From Robiginitalea biformata HTCC2501 (GTDB lineage Bacteria; Bacteroidota; Bacteroidia; Flavobacteriales; Flavobacteriaceae): a DNA stretch of 64,000 nucleotides. The DNA is taken from NCBI RefSeq assembly GCF_000024125.1, contig NC_013222.1:2334501-2398500 (forward strand), written 5' to 3'. How positions within the stretch are numbered: position 1 is the stretch's first letter; every line of letters begins with the position of its first letter. This document shows positions 1-8,407 of this stretch, piece after piece. Under the pieces are notes generated by a model. The model was not told the origin of the DNA and made no database searches. It saw only the letters and a list, made by a program, of their open reading frames with translations. A program made the translations under genes and the position numbers.

Positions 1-2
1 GA

Positions 3-1778
3 GCAATTCATGTCTATTCCGTGGCGGGAATGAAGATGCACAATAACACCGTGTACGACCTTCCCACTTCCGGCGCGGCCACGGGGGACATGATTTACAT
101 CGACAACACAACCGGAGGGCTAAACTCGGCCGGGGTGACGATTTCCGATTACCACCGGGTAGCAGGGGATTTGACTACAAACACCGTTTACGACATCAAC
201 AACCAGGGCGCCTATGCCGGGTCGATTTCGGTTTATGATGCGGTGGGTCTCGCCTCTTCACAACTTCTGTTTAACGGGCTTTCAGGTCATGTTGTTCAGG
301 GGGGATATTACATTTCCAATGACGGTGGAGGAAGTGGATTCCCAACGAAGTCTGAACTGGACACTTTCGCCGAACTGGATGCCTTGGTAGCCGACCAAAC
401 CCTGACGTACATCAACGCCTCTGAGTTTGGATCAACCGTTGACAACCGAATTCCAATATTCCGGGGAAATGACGGTGGTATTGAAGGGGATGGCCGCCTG
501 ACCTGGAACAATGGATCGGTCAAGGTCGGAACCGGGGCCTTCAACATGGATTTCGGAAGCAACAATGTCAGCTTCAACGGGACCAGCAATGAAGGATTTA
601 TTGATCAAACCGGGCTTCGGGGCATCATTGTGAGGACTGAAAACTCTGGGGGCGCCTTTGAAAATACACTTACAATTGAGGGCGGGACGGACACCAATTC
701 CGTTGATGTGCTTCAAGACTTGAACGTAGGTGGAGATATCATAACTCCAGGCCTTGTTGACGGTCAGGACGTGTCTGAAATGGCCGGAAATATTTTGGAG
801 CAGAATGATATTTCATTGACAGAAAACAGGAACTTATCTATGGTAAATTCGGCTGGCCGGACCTTCGATATTGAAATTGGAACCGGGCCAATGTTTCGGA
901 TGACTGGCGCGGCTAGCCCGAATGACTACCGCCTTGACCTAGGAAACGTAAGTCAGGGATTGAATTATACGGTCAATACAGGGTGGACCTTTACGAGCCC
1001 ATTTACGCTTTTTAGCAATAGCACACCCCCAGCCACTGCAAACGGGAGGATGTATTATAATACCAGCAATCAAACCGTCTATTATTACAATGGAAATTCT
1101 TGGGTTGCTATCGGAACAAGCACAAGTCTTGGCACAGCAAATCAAAGCATTCCGGCTGCTACTACGCGATACGTTGATATAGACGACACCTCCGACCTAA
1201 TAATCCGAGAGGATGGCCTTACCGATATGGTCATTTTTAACGGCGACGGAACTGTTGATTTTCCAAACGCCGTGCCTACGATTGTGCCGGAGGTCTACAA
1301 CGAGGCAACGTTTAACAACAACAACGAGGTACTTGACAAGGGTACGTTTCGCACGGTCGTAGAAGGAAAGGTCAACACTACAATTCCAGGTTTCACAGGC
1401 ACTGCATTTCTCGGGGCAATGATACAAACACAGGCGCAAGCTGATGCTGATGGAGCCCCGCCAGAAGGGTATTTACAAGTTATTTCAGATGCAACTCCCG
1501 CAAAAGTTGTGGCATCTGCCACAATCACCATGGAGGGGTGGAAGATGTACGATGATGAGACCGCGGATGCCGGAACGATCACCCTTTCCGATTGTGACCC
1601 TGGGGAGACCTTAACCGTTTACATCAACCGCGCATCTGCCCCAACACTTGCCGGAACCGGGTTGACATTTAACCAGCTCCCAAACACAACGGCGTTCGCC
1701 GCAGCCACTCAGATGGCCATATACTTTGAAGTTTCACACGACGGCACCACCGTTGACTATTTCTATTTCGAGCGATGA
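3..1778 (+). CDS. Putative phage tail-fibre/structural protein (5' partial)
   Basis: The frame is open from the first base, so the gene very likely starts before the window; the first in-window start is GTG at 21. The visible part has about 590 residues, rich in Gly, Asn, Thr and Asp and with short beta-type repeats (for example two NTVYD motifs near the start). It also contains a phrase of the type 'GRMYYNTSNQTVYYYNG...W', common in tail-fibre and appendage proteins of Bacteroidetes phages. The C-terminus is a beta-rich module ending in an aromatic strand (DYFYFER). No enzyme motif is seen. Its stop overlaps the next start (ATGA), so the genes are translationally coupled. The function is inferred from composition and from the lysis genes downstream; I did not recognise a named family. 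Confidence 0.55.
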   Translation, partial: AIHVYSVAGMKMHNNTVYDLPTSGAATGDMIYIDNTTGGLNSAGVTISDYHRVAGDLTTNTVYDINNQGAYAGSISVYDAVGLASSQLLFNGLSGHVVQGGYYISNDGGGSGFPTKSELDTFAELDALVADQTLTYINASEFGSTVDNRIPIFRGNDGGIEGDGRLTWNNGSVKVGTGAFNMDFGSNNVSFNGTSNEGFIDQTGLRGIIVRTENSGGAFENTLTIEGGTDTNSVDVLQDLNVGGDIITPGLVDGQDVSEMAGNILEQNDISLTENRNLSMVNSAGRTFDIEIGTGPMFRMTGAASPNDYRLDLGNVSQGLNYTVNTGWTFTSPFTLFSNSTPPATANGRMYYNTSNQTVYYYNGNSWVAIGTSTSLGTANQSIPAATTRYVDIDDTSDLIIREDGLTDMVIFNGDGTVDFPNAVPTIVPEVYNEATFNNNNEVLDKGTFRTVVEGKVNTTIPGFTGTAFLGAMIQTQAQADADGAPPEGYLQVISDATPAKVVASATITMEGWKMYDDETADAGTITLSDCDPGETLTVYINRASAPTLAGTGLTFNQLPNTTAFAAATQMAIYFEVSHDGTTVDYFYFER

Positions 1779-2317
1779 AATGGGCTATTTCCATACTGCT
1801 TTTTCTGGCCTGCATCGGGGTAAGTGCTCAGTCCAAAATGAAGCTTGCCGCTATGCAGCAAGGAGCTGGGCCTGGTGTAATCTACGATGGCCAGAACGCC
1901 GCCGACCCAGTAAATGAGGTCAACGGGGTTGCCAACACGCAGGACTCGGCAAATGCAACTTGGAGCAGCGATACGGGAACCGGCGTTACCAACGGGACGT
2001 ATTGCTTGGTAGTTACCCACGGAACCACCGGGACCGGTTCAACAAGCAGAATCCAAACCCAAAATATTGAAATTGGCGATGAGATACAGGTAGTCATGGA
2101 TGTCAACAAGCGTTCCGGGACAAACGTGACCATTGTTTTGGCCACTGCGGATGGATGGGACGTCCAGGATACGGGTACAGTTAATAGTGAAAATGGGGTA
2201 ACCCGAACCGCTACCGCTACGGCAAGCAACCCAGACATACGCGTGGTATATGGCTCTGGGGCTTCTACTGGAAGCTCCCACGGAATAGACAACATTGTAT
2301 TAACCAAGCTGAATTAA
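1775..2317 (+). CDS. Secreted beta-rich protein of the phage-like element
   Basis: This gene encodes 180 residues with a clear signal peptide (MKWAISILLFLACIGVSAQ, cleavage after about residue 19). The mature part is almost all short polar and beta-branched residues (T, G, N, V, S) and resembles a jelly-roll carbohydrate-binding module; it ends 'GIDNIVLTKLN', a typical last strand of such folds. The start overlaps the previous stop by 4 nt, and the stop overlaps the next start by 1 nt (TAATG). An export signal on a protein coded directly after a tail-fibre-like gene is odd. It could be a virion decoration protein, or a lysogeny factor that changes the host surface. The family was not recognised. 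Confidence 0.6.
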   Translation: MKWAISILLFLACIGVSAQSKMKLAAMQQGAGPGVIYDGQNAADPVNEVNGVANTQDSANATWSSDTGTGVTNGTYCLVVTHGTTGTGSTSRIQTQNIEIGDEIQVVMDVNKRSGTNVTIVLATADGWDVQDTGTVNSENGVTRTATATASNPDIRVVYGSGASTGSSHGIDNIVLTKLN

Positions 2318-4473
2318 TGCGGCAACTACTCTACATACTAGCCTTACTTCCCCTGTCACTTTCCGGGCAGTACACAGGAATAGTGTATAACGGCCCGTGG
2401 TCGCAGGGCCGGGTGGATGCTGAGCGTATCAATCACGTTGTGTTTAGTTTTGAGGCTCCAGCGGGTGCTTCGGGCTATGTTATCGAGCACAAAATGATCG
2501 ATGATGGGTTTGGTTACTATGAGCCTTCTAAAAACCTGACAGGCTTCTCGGTGCTGTCCCAAGATTGCACAAATAACACACCGGCAGGAGGAGCCAACAG
2601 CCCCACATATTGCATAAGCGGCACCACGGTCACCGCCTACGGACTTCAAAACGGAAAGCGACACATTTTCAGATGGAAATCAACAGGAGCCACGAATGCC
2701 GACTTCAACAACATCTACAGCAACCACCTAATAACCCGCACAGGGCTGTTCCCCATAGAGACCACGACCTATGACAACACTCCGTGGATTAATATTCGCA
2801 GGGCGACAGAGCCGGGTCCTGGGGATTTTTCGTGGTGGGACAACCCCTTCGGACAGCGGGAGCGTAAAATTACCGACAGGGTTCGGGACGGCAACGACCG
2901 GGGGGCTTCAATGGGCTACCCGAAACAAGAGCGGGTTTTGGAGATTGGCCCGGAAGGGAGCAGAAAGCAATATTTGCGCCCCCATGAATTTGGCTCCAAT
3001 CGCCTGACGCTCCGGGTCGATGATGATAGCTACGACCTTGTAGATATTTTCTTTGAAACCTACGTGCCCCTCAATGTACAGGCGGCAAATGACACCATAT
3101 TCTGGGATGATGAGGGAGGCAATGAGGCTGTCAACACGGTGGTGAAATATACGAACGGAAGCGGCAATACAGTGTACAGCAGTAGCCCCCGGGTTTCCGG
3201 TAATGGCACTAGCGGAATTATGCGGAGCGGGGAAAACCGGTTTTCCTGGGACATGAAATATTTTGCCGTTGAAACCTATGCAGTTGGAAGTAGCGATCCT
3301 TATTCTGATCAGCCGCAGGGAATTGTATATGACATTGAAGCAGATGCCGTGGAACGCACTTTTACCCCGCCGCCGGGTTTCCTTATCGGCAACGGCCAGT
3401 TTGATGTTTGTCCGAAGGGGGACTGTGCTATGTTTAACAACGACCAGGGGTCAGGTACTGGAGCGGCTATTCACGTGTACGATCGGGCAACGGGTGCATA
3501 CTTGGGGAATTTCGAGAACAATACCGCAGGAGGTACAGGCAATGGAGACTATACCGGACATGCGGACCTGGGGATTTCTCAGCAAGGGAATTGCGGAATA
3601 GTTGGCCGAAAGGGAGGAAACCTTGTATTCGCTCCATTTCGTGGTCCCCGGGCCGGGCAGACGCTGAACCTAATTGAGGTGTCCAGCGCAATCCGTAAGC
3701 CCGAAAATGCTCACATTGGAACGAATTGGTATCTGCATCAAGGATGGGTTCTCGTTGACACAGGAACGAACGGGGGTCACCCGGGAACTTCCGGGGATTT
3801 CAATATGTACTATAACAAAATTTGGGCCGTGGCTATTGATGAAAGTGCCGATGAGCGGAACGTAAATGCCATGGCACGGTTCTACGCAATCGGCCATGCC
3901 ACGGGCACAAAATCCACGGGGGGCAATCGGGTAACGAACCACTATGCAAATGCCACCCCCGATATGGAAAAGGTCTTTTTTAACGCTTTCACCCCACGAA
4001 ATGGGTCCACTAATCATGCCGAGGCATACGTGGTAGAGCGCAATACCTTACATGGCGACGAAATACCTTTTACGGCAGGAGGTGGAGATGTGACCCCGCC
4101 GACGGTGACCAATGTAGTTATCGATCAAATTACCCAAACTTCAGCTAGGATAACCTGGGATCTGGACGAGGGAGCCACCGGGCAACTGGAATACGGACTT
4201 ACCACAGGATATGGCACTACAAGCGTTGCGGATAGCAGTTTCCGAGATAGGCATATTCAAACAATCGGGGCAGGCATCAACCTACCGAATCTAATGTCGG
4301 GAACGCTCTATAACCTAAATATTCTGGGGCAGGACGCCGCCGGAAATGCAATCGCGGCTTTCAACAGAACATTCACTACGCTGGCCGCCGATGTCGGAGG
4401 CATTCGCTTCAATAGTCTTCTTTTGGCATCCGCCCGAGGCAGTGGCGGATCGGTAAAATTTATTGTGAACTGA
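2317..4473 (+). CDS. Secreted protein with C-terminal fibronectin type III-like domain
   Basis: This gene encodes 718 residues. The signal peptide is MRQLLYILALLPLSLSG. The first ~590 residues are beta-rich with aspartates and aromatics and show no motif I can name. Near residues 590-690 there is a fibronectin type III / purple-acid-phosphatase-N-like domain: PPTVTNV, then 'TSARITWDLDEGATG', 'LEYGLTTGYG', 'LMSGTLYNLNILGQDAAGN'. A short tail follows. Proteins of this plan bind surfaces or polysaccharides. It overlaps its upstream neighbour by 1 nt and is followed 1 nt later by the next gene, so it is in the same operon. It may be a receptor-binding or adhesin-like protein; an enzymatic role for the central part cannot be excluded. 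Confidence 0.6.
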   Translation: MRQLLYILALLPLSLSGQYTGIVYNGPWSQGRVDAERINHVVFSFEAPAGASGYVIEHKMIDDGFGYYEPSKNLTGFSVLSQDCTNNTPAGGANSPTYCISGTTVTAYGLQNGKRHIFRWKSTGATNADFNNIYSNHLITRTGLFPIETTTYDNTPWINIRRATEPGPGDFSWWDNPFGQRERKITDRVRDGNDRGASMGYPKQERVLEIGPEGSRKQYLRPHEFGSNRLTLRVDDDSYDLVDIFFETYVPLNVQAANDTIFWDDEGGNEAVNTVVKYTNGSGNTVYSSSPRVSGNGTSGIMRSGENRFSWDMKYFAVETYAVGSSDPYSDQPQGIVYDIEADAVERTFTPPPGFLIGNGQFDVCPKGDCAMFNNDQGSGTGAAIHVYDRATGAYLGNFENNTAGGTGNGDYTGHADLGISQQGNCGIVGRKGGNLVFAPFRGPRAGQTLNLIEVSSAIRKPENAHIGTNWYLHQGWVLVDTGTNGGHPGTSGDFNMYYNKIWAVAIDESADERNVNAMARFYAIGHATGTKSTGGNRVTNHYANATPDMEKVFFNAFTPRNGSTNHAEAYVVERNTLHGDEIPFTAGGGDVTPPTVTNVVIDQITQTSARITWDLDEGATGQLEYGLTTGYGTTSVADSSFRDRHIQTIGAGINLPNLMSGTLYNLNILGQDAAGNAIAAFNRTFTTLAADVGGIRFNSLLLASARGSGGSVKFIVN

Positions 4474-4474
4474 T

Positions 4475-4855
4475 ATGAAATACTTGATCTTTTTGCTTCC
4501 GTTTTTGGGGTTTGGGCAGATGTCATCCGGTGATGATATAACTGATGAAGCTTTAAATGCACTTGCCAATGATCCCGGTATTACTATCGCAACCGATAAA
4601 CCCAAAATACAGGCCTACAAGAAAGAATTGGCCAACGACACGCTATATATCTACTACAAAAAGACTTGGTCCACCTTTGGGATAAACGGAACCTGCGCTG
4701 TTTACAACTGCCAATCCGACCACATCGAGAGAACGAAATACCGGATTCCTTTTTACATCAAAAACGGGTACATCGTTGAAGGGGATGAGCAATACCCAAA
4801 ATATGAGCACAAACGAATTGAAAAAGTTGAATACGAAATTATAGAGCGTTGGTGA
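4475..4855 (+). CDS. Small secreted protein of unknown function
   Basis: This gene encodes 126 residues. The signal peptide is MKYLIFLLPFLGFGQ. The mature protein is charged (Lys/Glu/Tyr rich) with two cysteines close together (CAVYNC) that could form a disulfide. It lies in the same tightly packed operon (1-nt gap before, 1-nt overlap with the next small frame). It is the third consecutive gene of the module with an export signal. No family recognised. Confidence 0.5.
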   Translation: MKYLIFLLPFLGFGQMSSGDDITDEALNALANDPGITIATDKPKIQAYKKELANDTLYIYYKKTWSTFGINGTCAVYNCQSDHIERTKYRIPFYIKNGYIVEGDEQYPKYEHKRIEKVEYEIIERW

Positions 4856-4959
4856 TGGAAGCATTTCTAACAATAGACGCTGTTTTTAGCCTTGCAACTG
4901 CATGTCTTTTAGGACATGATATATGGTTGGATTACAGGCGTCAAAATAAAATTGATTGA
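4855..4959 (+). CDS. Possible 34-residue membrane peptide
   Basis: An ATG overlaps the previous stop (TGATG) and opens a 34-residue frame that ends at 4959, 1 nt before the next ATG. The middle is hydrophobic (FLTIDAVFSLATACLLG) and the end basic (YRRQNK). Exact tiling between two genes and the TGATG overlap favour a real coupled gene. Length and lack of a known family keep the call weak. Confidence 0.35.
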   Translation: MEAFLTIDAVFSLATACLLGHDIWLDYRRQNKID

Positions 4960-4960
4960 T

Positions 4961-5344
4961 ATGGGAAAAATTGTATTTGGTCATCTGACCCTAGAAATGC
5001 TGATTGCCTTTGGAGTTGGCCTTGTGAGCCTATTGGCATTTATACTTGCAAAGGCCCGGGATGCGCGTGATGGCTACGGCGTGCAGCGCTTTATGCGCCC
5101 CACCTGGCAGAACATCCTGTTTCATATCACATCAAGTTTCGGGGTGCTAATGGTATTGCATGAAATCAGCGGAAAGGTCATTGAGCACTTTATTCCTCAG
5201 CTTGCTGGCAGCGGCACCTATCACATGGCAATGAGCTTGCTTACTGGCGCCTTGGGAAGTAGCCTGTTTGGATGGTTTCTTGAAAAGTGGGCCAAACGTC
5301 GCAATGCGTCCGATCCGAACATTACCGAATCAAACAATAACTAA
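4961..5344 (+). CDS. Holin-like multi-span membrane protein
   Basis: I place the start at ATG 4961 (MGKIVFGHLTLEM), 1 nt after the preceding small frame. A longer reading from 4916 is possible but would overlap it. The product has 127 residues and three hydrophobic segments: about 10-27 (LIAFGVGLVSLLAFIL), 50-66 and 83-102. The C-terminus is basic and polar (EKWAKRRNASD). Size, span number and position a little upstream of the amidase gene fit a holin that lets endolysin reach the cell wall. This is by context only, since holins share little sequence. Confidence 0.45.
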   Translation: MGKIVFGHLTLEMLIAFGVGLVSLLAFILAKARDARDGYGVQRFMRPTWQNILFHITSSFGVLMVLHEISGKVIEHFIPQLAGSGTYHMAMSLLTGALGSSLFGWFLEKWAKRRNASDPNITESNNN

Positions 5345-5377
5345 TTCCGTCCAGGTCAAATTCCGGACACTAAAATT

Positions 5378-6211
5378 ATGGCTGTGTTGAGCCCTGAAAT
5401 ATTGCTTATGACTTCCCCCAAAGAGAAAATTTCGTGGCAGGAAATAATTGTAGGAATATTCTCCAATATTACCGGGGGAATGTCCAGGCCCTGGAAGATC
5501 GTATGGTTCTTTCTGGTGACCATTGTATTGCTTGCTGTGGGCACCACCTACTTACTCCAGGATGCGCTGATGGAGGCTTATCAAAAGCGTCCTCTTTCCG
5601 AGGAAGCTGCCCGGGTACAGGCAGAGAATGAGCGGCGCATTGCCTTTATCAATGACAGCATCCGCCAGGAAGAAGAAAAACGTAAAGCTGCCGCCGCATT
5701 TAATGCCCGGCGGGAAATTGAAACCCATGCCTTAAATACCAAATACAGCATGGAACACTGTATAGGCGTGAACTATTACAGCATCCACAATGGAGGCGAG
5801 ACCATTACAGTCGATGGCAAGTGGGAGCTTGAAGTTTATCTAAGTACGGAACCTTACCTAGAGGTTGATTTTCCAGACAATGAGGATGACGGCGGGGATA
5901 TTCGAGGGCCAAAAAACACCATTTGGCGGGGTTGGGCGTGGCTCAATAACGAGGCACTTCAAAGTGAAATCCCTGTTTATATCCCGGATGTTTCCAAGTT
6001 TCCTGGCCTGTACGTTGGACGTGCAAAACCCTATCTGGAACAGGCCGGCATTAAATCGACCGTGGTAATGCTAGTTGAAAACCAGGGCACCGATTTCCTC
6101 TTTGTCTCCTTCAATTTTGATGTGATAAACCCACACGAGGTCAATGGAGGGATCGCAATGCTCAGCAGAAAAATGTATGATTTCCAACGCTTTGTCAAGG
6201 AACGAATCTAA
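5378..6211 (+). CDS. Membrane-anchored coiled-coil protein, unknown
   Basis: This gene encodes 277 residues; ATG 5378 is used, with ATG 5411 as a possible alternative start. One transmembrane helix is seen at about residues 40-60 (IVWFFLVTIVLLAVGTTYLL), followed by an Arg/Glu-rich coiled coil (about 70-115). A globular C-terminal part follows with many aromatic and acidic residues. The layout places most of the protein outside the inner membrane. It sits between the holin-like gene and the amidase gene, so a part in lysis or its timing is possible, but no family is recognised. Confidence 0.5.
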   Translation: MAVLSPEILLMTSPKEKISWQEIIVGIFSNITGGMSRPWKIVWFFLVTIVLLAVGTTYLLQDALMEAYQKRPLSEEAARVQAENERRIAFINDSIRQEEEKRKAAAAFNARREIETHALNTKYSMEHCIGVNYYSIHNGGETITVDGKWELEVYLSTEPYLEVDFPDNEDDGGDIRGPKNTIWRGWAWLNNEALQSEIPVYIPDVSKFPGLYVGRAKPYLEQAGIKSTVVMLVENQGTDFLFVSFNFDVINPHEVNGGIAMLSRKMYDFQRFVKERI

Positions 6212-6219
6212 CCCAAAAC

Positions 6220-6336
6220 ATGAAAAAAATGGAAAAGTTTAAAAATTGGATTACTGACAACCCAGCCCGGATTATTCTGATCCTAGTAGCAATTGTCGCC
6301 GTGCTCTGGCTTGTGCGCAAAATTATCGGCTACTGA
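6220..6336 (+). CDS. 38-residue single-span membrane protein
   Basis: This frame opens 8 nt after the previous stop and overlaps the amidase start by 1 nt (TGATG). The peptide has a basic start (MKKMEKFKNW), one strong helix (RIILILVAIVAVLWLVR) and a short basic tail. Tiling and the membrane topology support a real gene. Candidate roles are pinholin, antiholin or holin partner; this is inference from its place. Confidence 0.5.
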   Translation: MKKMEKFKNWITDNPARIILILVAIVAVLWLVRKIIGY

Positions 6337-6947
6337 TGCTCAAAGGACTTGTGCCGATATTGGATCCCGGACACGGGGGGATAATTGGTGGTAAGTACCA
6401 AACTAGTGGGAAGCGCTCACCCAATTGGGATCAGGGCATTATCTACGAGGGTGCTGCAAACCGCTGGATCGTAAATGGCGTCATGGCCCTTATGGATCAA
6501 CTTGATCTCCCGTATTTCAATATTTGCCCCGAGCTGCGCGATGTATCCCTGGAGGCCCGGGTGCGTCGAGCCAATGCGATTCAGGTCGAACACCCCAATA
6601 GTTATGTGCTCTCGATTCATCACAACGCCGGGGGCGGAACTGGATTCGAGGGATTCACTAGCAAGGGTGATACCCCGAGTGATCCGGTGGCTGACCGGTT
6701 TTTAGCGCAGCTCGAAAAGGATTTCCCGGATGAAACGCCTCGATTTGATTATTACAGTGATGGGGACCGGGACAAGGAGGTGAGTTACCGCATCCTTACC
6801 GGCACTTCAGGGCGGGCCGTACTGCTCGAACTCGGATTTATGGATCACCGCAATGATTATAAGCGAATATTGAACCCCAAGGTCCAGCGCAGGCGCATCC
6901 GCTCGCTGGTCTATTGTATAAGCGCTCTTTACTATGGTTCCCTTTAA
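6336..6947 (+). CDS. N-acetylmuramoyl-L-alanine amidase (endolysin)
   Basis: This 203-residue protein belongs to the Amidase_3 zinc amidase family, which cleaves the bond between muramic acid and L-Ala in peptidoglycan. The motifs are visible: DPGHGG with H13, the Glu ligand E38 (IIYEGAAN), H95 in SIHHNA and the catalytic Glu E165 in LLELGFMD. There is no signal peptide and no cell-wall-binding domain, so release to the periplasm must depend on the holin-like genes upstream. It overlaps genes on both sides. It is a single-domain enzyme close to the minimal size of the family. Confidence 0.88.
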   Translation: MLKGLVPILDPGHGGIIGGKYQTSGKRSPNWDQGIIYEGAANRWIVNGVMALMDQLDLPYFNICPELRDVSLEARVRRANAIQVEHPNSYVLSIHHNAGGGTGFEGFTSKGDTPSDPVADRFLAQLEKDFPDETPRFDYYSDGDRDKEVSYRILTGTSGRAVLLELGFMDHRNDYKRILNPKVQRRRIRSLVYCISALYYGSL

Positions 6948-7566
6948 ATCCATCATATCGGGAATTGGACGGTTTCTGCCGGTGGCAGCTGCCCTGGCCA
7001 TTGCCGTGCTCTTTACCCTTTGGGTCAGGGAGAAAAACGAAAACAAGGTCATCCGGGACAATTTCCGTGCTGCCCTGGCCGAGGACTCTGCCCTTGTCAC
7101 AAACTACCGGGTGCTCAGCCGTGAGTTTAACGACCTGATAAAAGTGAAATTCCCAGCCCTGCAAGAGAAGCTGGACAGCGCAAATATCAGGGCTAAAAGG
7201 GTCGAGCGAGTGGTGGTCCAGCAAATCTATTACCGCGACACTACATCCCGGGCAGTGGACCTTACCCCCGTAGTAGACGCTATACAGCGAGGGGTGAAAC
7301 TGCCCGACAGCATCCCATTTACAGACATCGGCCCTTGTTTAATTATAGGTGGGTATGTGGATTACGACGGCAGGCGGCTGACTATCAATATCACCGACCG
7401 GCAGTTTACCTCCATCAATGAAGTGGTGGGGCACTGGCGGCGGCGGCAGTGGAAAATTTTGGGACTGATCCCCACCAGGCTATTTGGCAGGAAAGAGGCC
7501 GTTATAACGGTTTTTAATTCTTGCGGGGAAAGCAAAACGACTGTAATTGAAAAACTAGACAAATGA
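6934..7566 (+). CDS. Spanin-like membrane-anchored coiled-coil protein
   Basis: This gene encodes 210 residues and overlaps the amidase gene by 14 nt. An N-terminal membrane anchor (about 10-30, FLPVAAALAIAVLFTLWV) is followed by a helical, charged stretch (about 32-100, EKNENKVIRDN... EKLDSANIRAKRVERVV) and then a beta-type domain. This is the layout of an inner-membrane spanin or Rz-like protein. Bacteroidetes phages often code an uncharacterised protein of this plan next to the endolysin. No outer-membrane spanin lipoprotein is visible nested in it. The assignment is by topology and place. Confidence 0.45.
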   Translation: MVPFKSIISGIGRFLPVAAALAIAVLFTLWVREKNENKVIRDNFRAALAEDSALVTNYRVLSREFNDLIKVKFPALQEKLDSANIRAKRVERVVVQQIYYRDTTSRAVDLTPVVDAIQRGVKLPDSIPFTDIGPCLIIGGYVDYDGRRLTINITDRQFTSINEVVGHWRRRQWKILGLIPTRLFGRKEAVITVFNSCGESKTTVIEKLDK

Positions 7567-7952
7567 GCACAAAAAAAGTTCAGGACATCAATGTAAAAGT
7601 AGTCGCCATCAACGCAGCTGTCAGCGCTATTGCAACGGCGATTACTTTGGCAGTGGTAGGCAAGTTTTTTTCCAACAAACCCGCTGGGTTGTCCATCCCG
7701 GCTAAGTTGCTGGCCAACCTGCCGTTGGAGCGCCAGTCTGCCTTGGCCGACATGCACACTATAATGAATGTGAATAACGCCAAGTTCCTCGCTGAAAACC
7801 TCCCGGACCCGGGAAGCCTCCCCCCGGAATTCTACCAGCGCCTTACCCCGCCCCAGGTGGGAAATCTGGCTTTTGTAGCTCAGCACAGCCGAATGGACTA
7901 TGCCCGCGATCACGCCAGGGAGATATTAATCAACTTCAAAAAATATGCTTAA
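7563..7952 (+). CDS. Small membrane protein, unknown
   Basis: This gene encodes 129 residues. A hydrophobic segment lies at about 13-36 (VVAINAAVSAIATAITLAVVG). The rest is soluble and helical, with an LPPEFYQRLTP stretch. It overlaps the previous gene by 4 nt and stops directly before the next ATG, so it belongs to the same transcript. Family not recognised. Confidence 0.5.
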   Translation: MSTKKVQDINVKVVAINAAVSAIATAITLAVVGKFFSNKPAGLSIPAKLLANLPLERQSALADMHTIMNVNNAKFLAENLPDPGSLPPEFYQRLTPPQVGNLAFVAQHSRMDYARDHAREILINFKKYA

Positions 7953-8402
7953 ATGAAAAAGTGGCTCATAATTTCTGGAATCGGAGTGACGGCATTGGCC
8001 CTGTTTGGGGCCAGTAAGGGCGCCTCTTTTAAAAGGGCACTTGAAAGCTTGCAGGTTTCTCTGTCAAGAATACGGAACTTGCGTCTGCGCCCCGATGGTA
8101 TCTACGCAACTATCGATGTGCGCATGACTAACCCGACCGACAAACTGCTCGATATAATGACCGCCGGAATAATAAAGGTCACCCGCATTTTTATCTATGA
8201 TAAATCCGGGTCCCTGGTGGCCACCGCCTCGCCCAATATTGATACGATCACTATAAGACCACAGGGGTCTACCATATTAAAGGACGTGCCGATCAACGCC
8301 AATTACGGGGGAGTGCTTAACACGCTCATTTCCGGTACCAACCCGGATGATTACCGGGTGGAGGCAGAGATCGAAGCTTTTGGAACAACCATCAAAGTAT
8401 AA
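7953..8402 (+). CDS. LEA type 2-like beta-sandwich protein with N-terminal anchor
   Basis: This gene encodes 149 residues. After a short hydrophobic N-terminus (LIISGIGVTALALFGASKG) the chain reads like a LEA2/WHy domain: 'LQVSLSRIRNLRLRPDGIYATIDVRMTNPTD', then 'IRPQGSTILKDVPI' and a final strand pair. Such domains are single immunoglobulin-like sandwiches without enzyme activity. In Bacteroidetes phages small LEA2-like proteins are seen near late genes; their role is unknown. It starts 1 nt after the upstream stop. Confidence 0.5.
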   Translation: MKKWLIISGIGVTALALFGASKGASFKRALESLQVSLSRIRNLRLRPDGIYATIDVRMTNPTDKLLDIMTAGIIKVTRIFIYDKSGSLVATASPNIDTITIRPQGSTILKDVPINANYGGVLNTLISGTNPDDYRVEAEIEAFGTTIKV

Positions 8403-8407
8403 CTACC

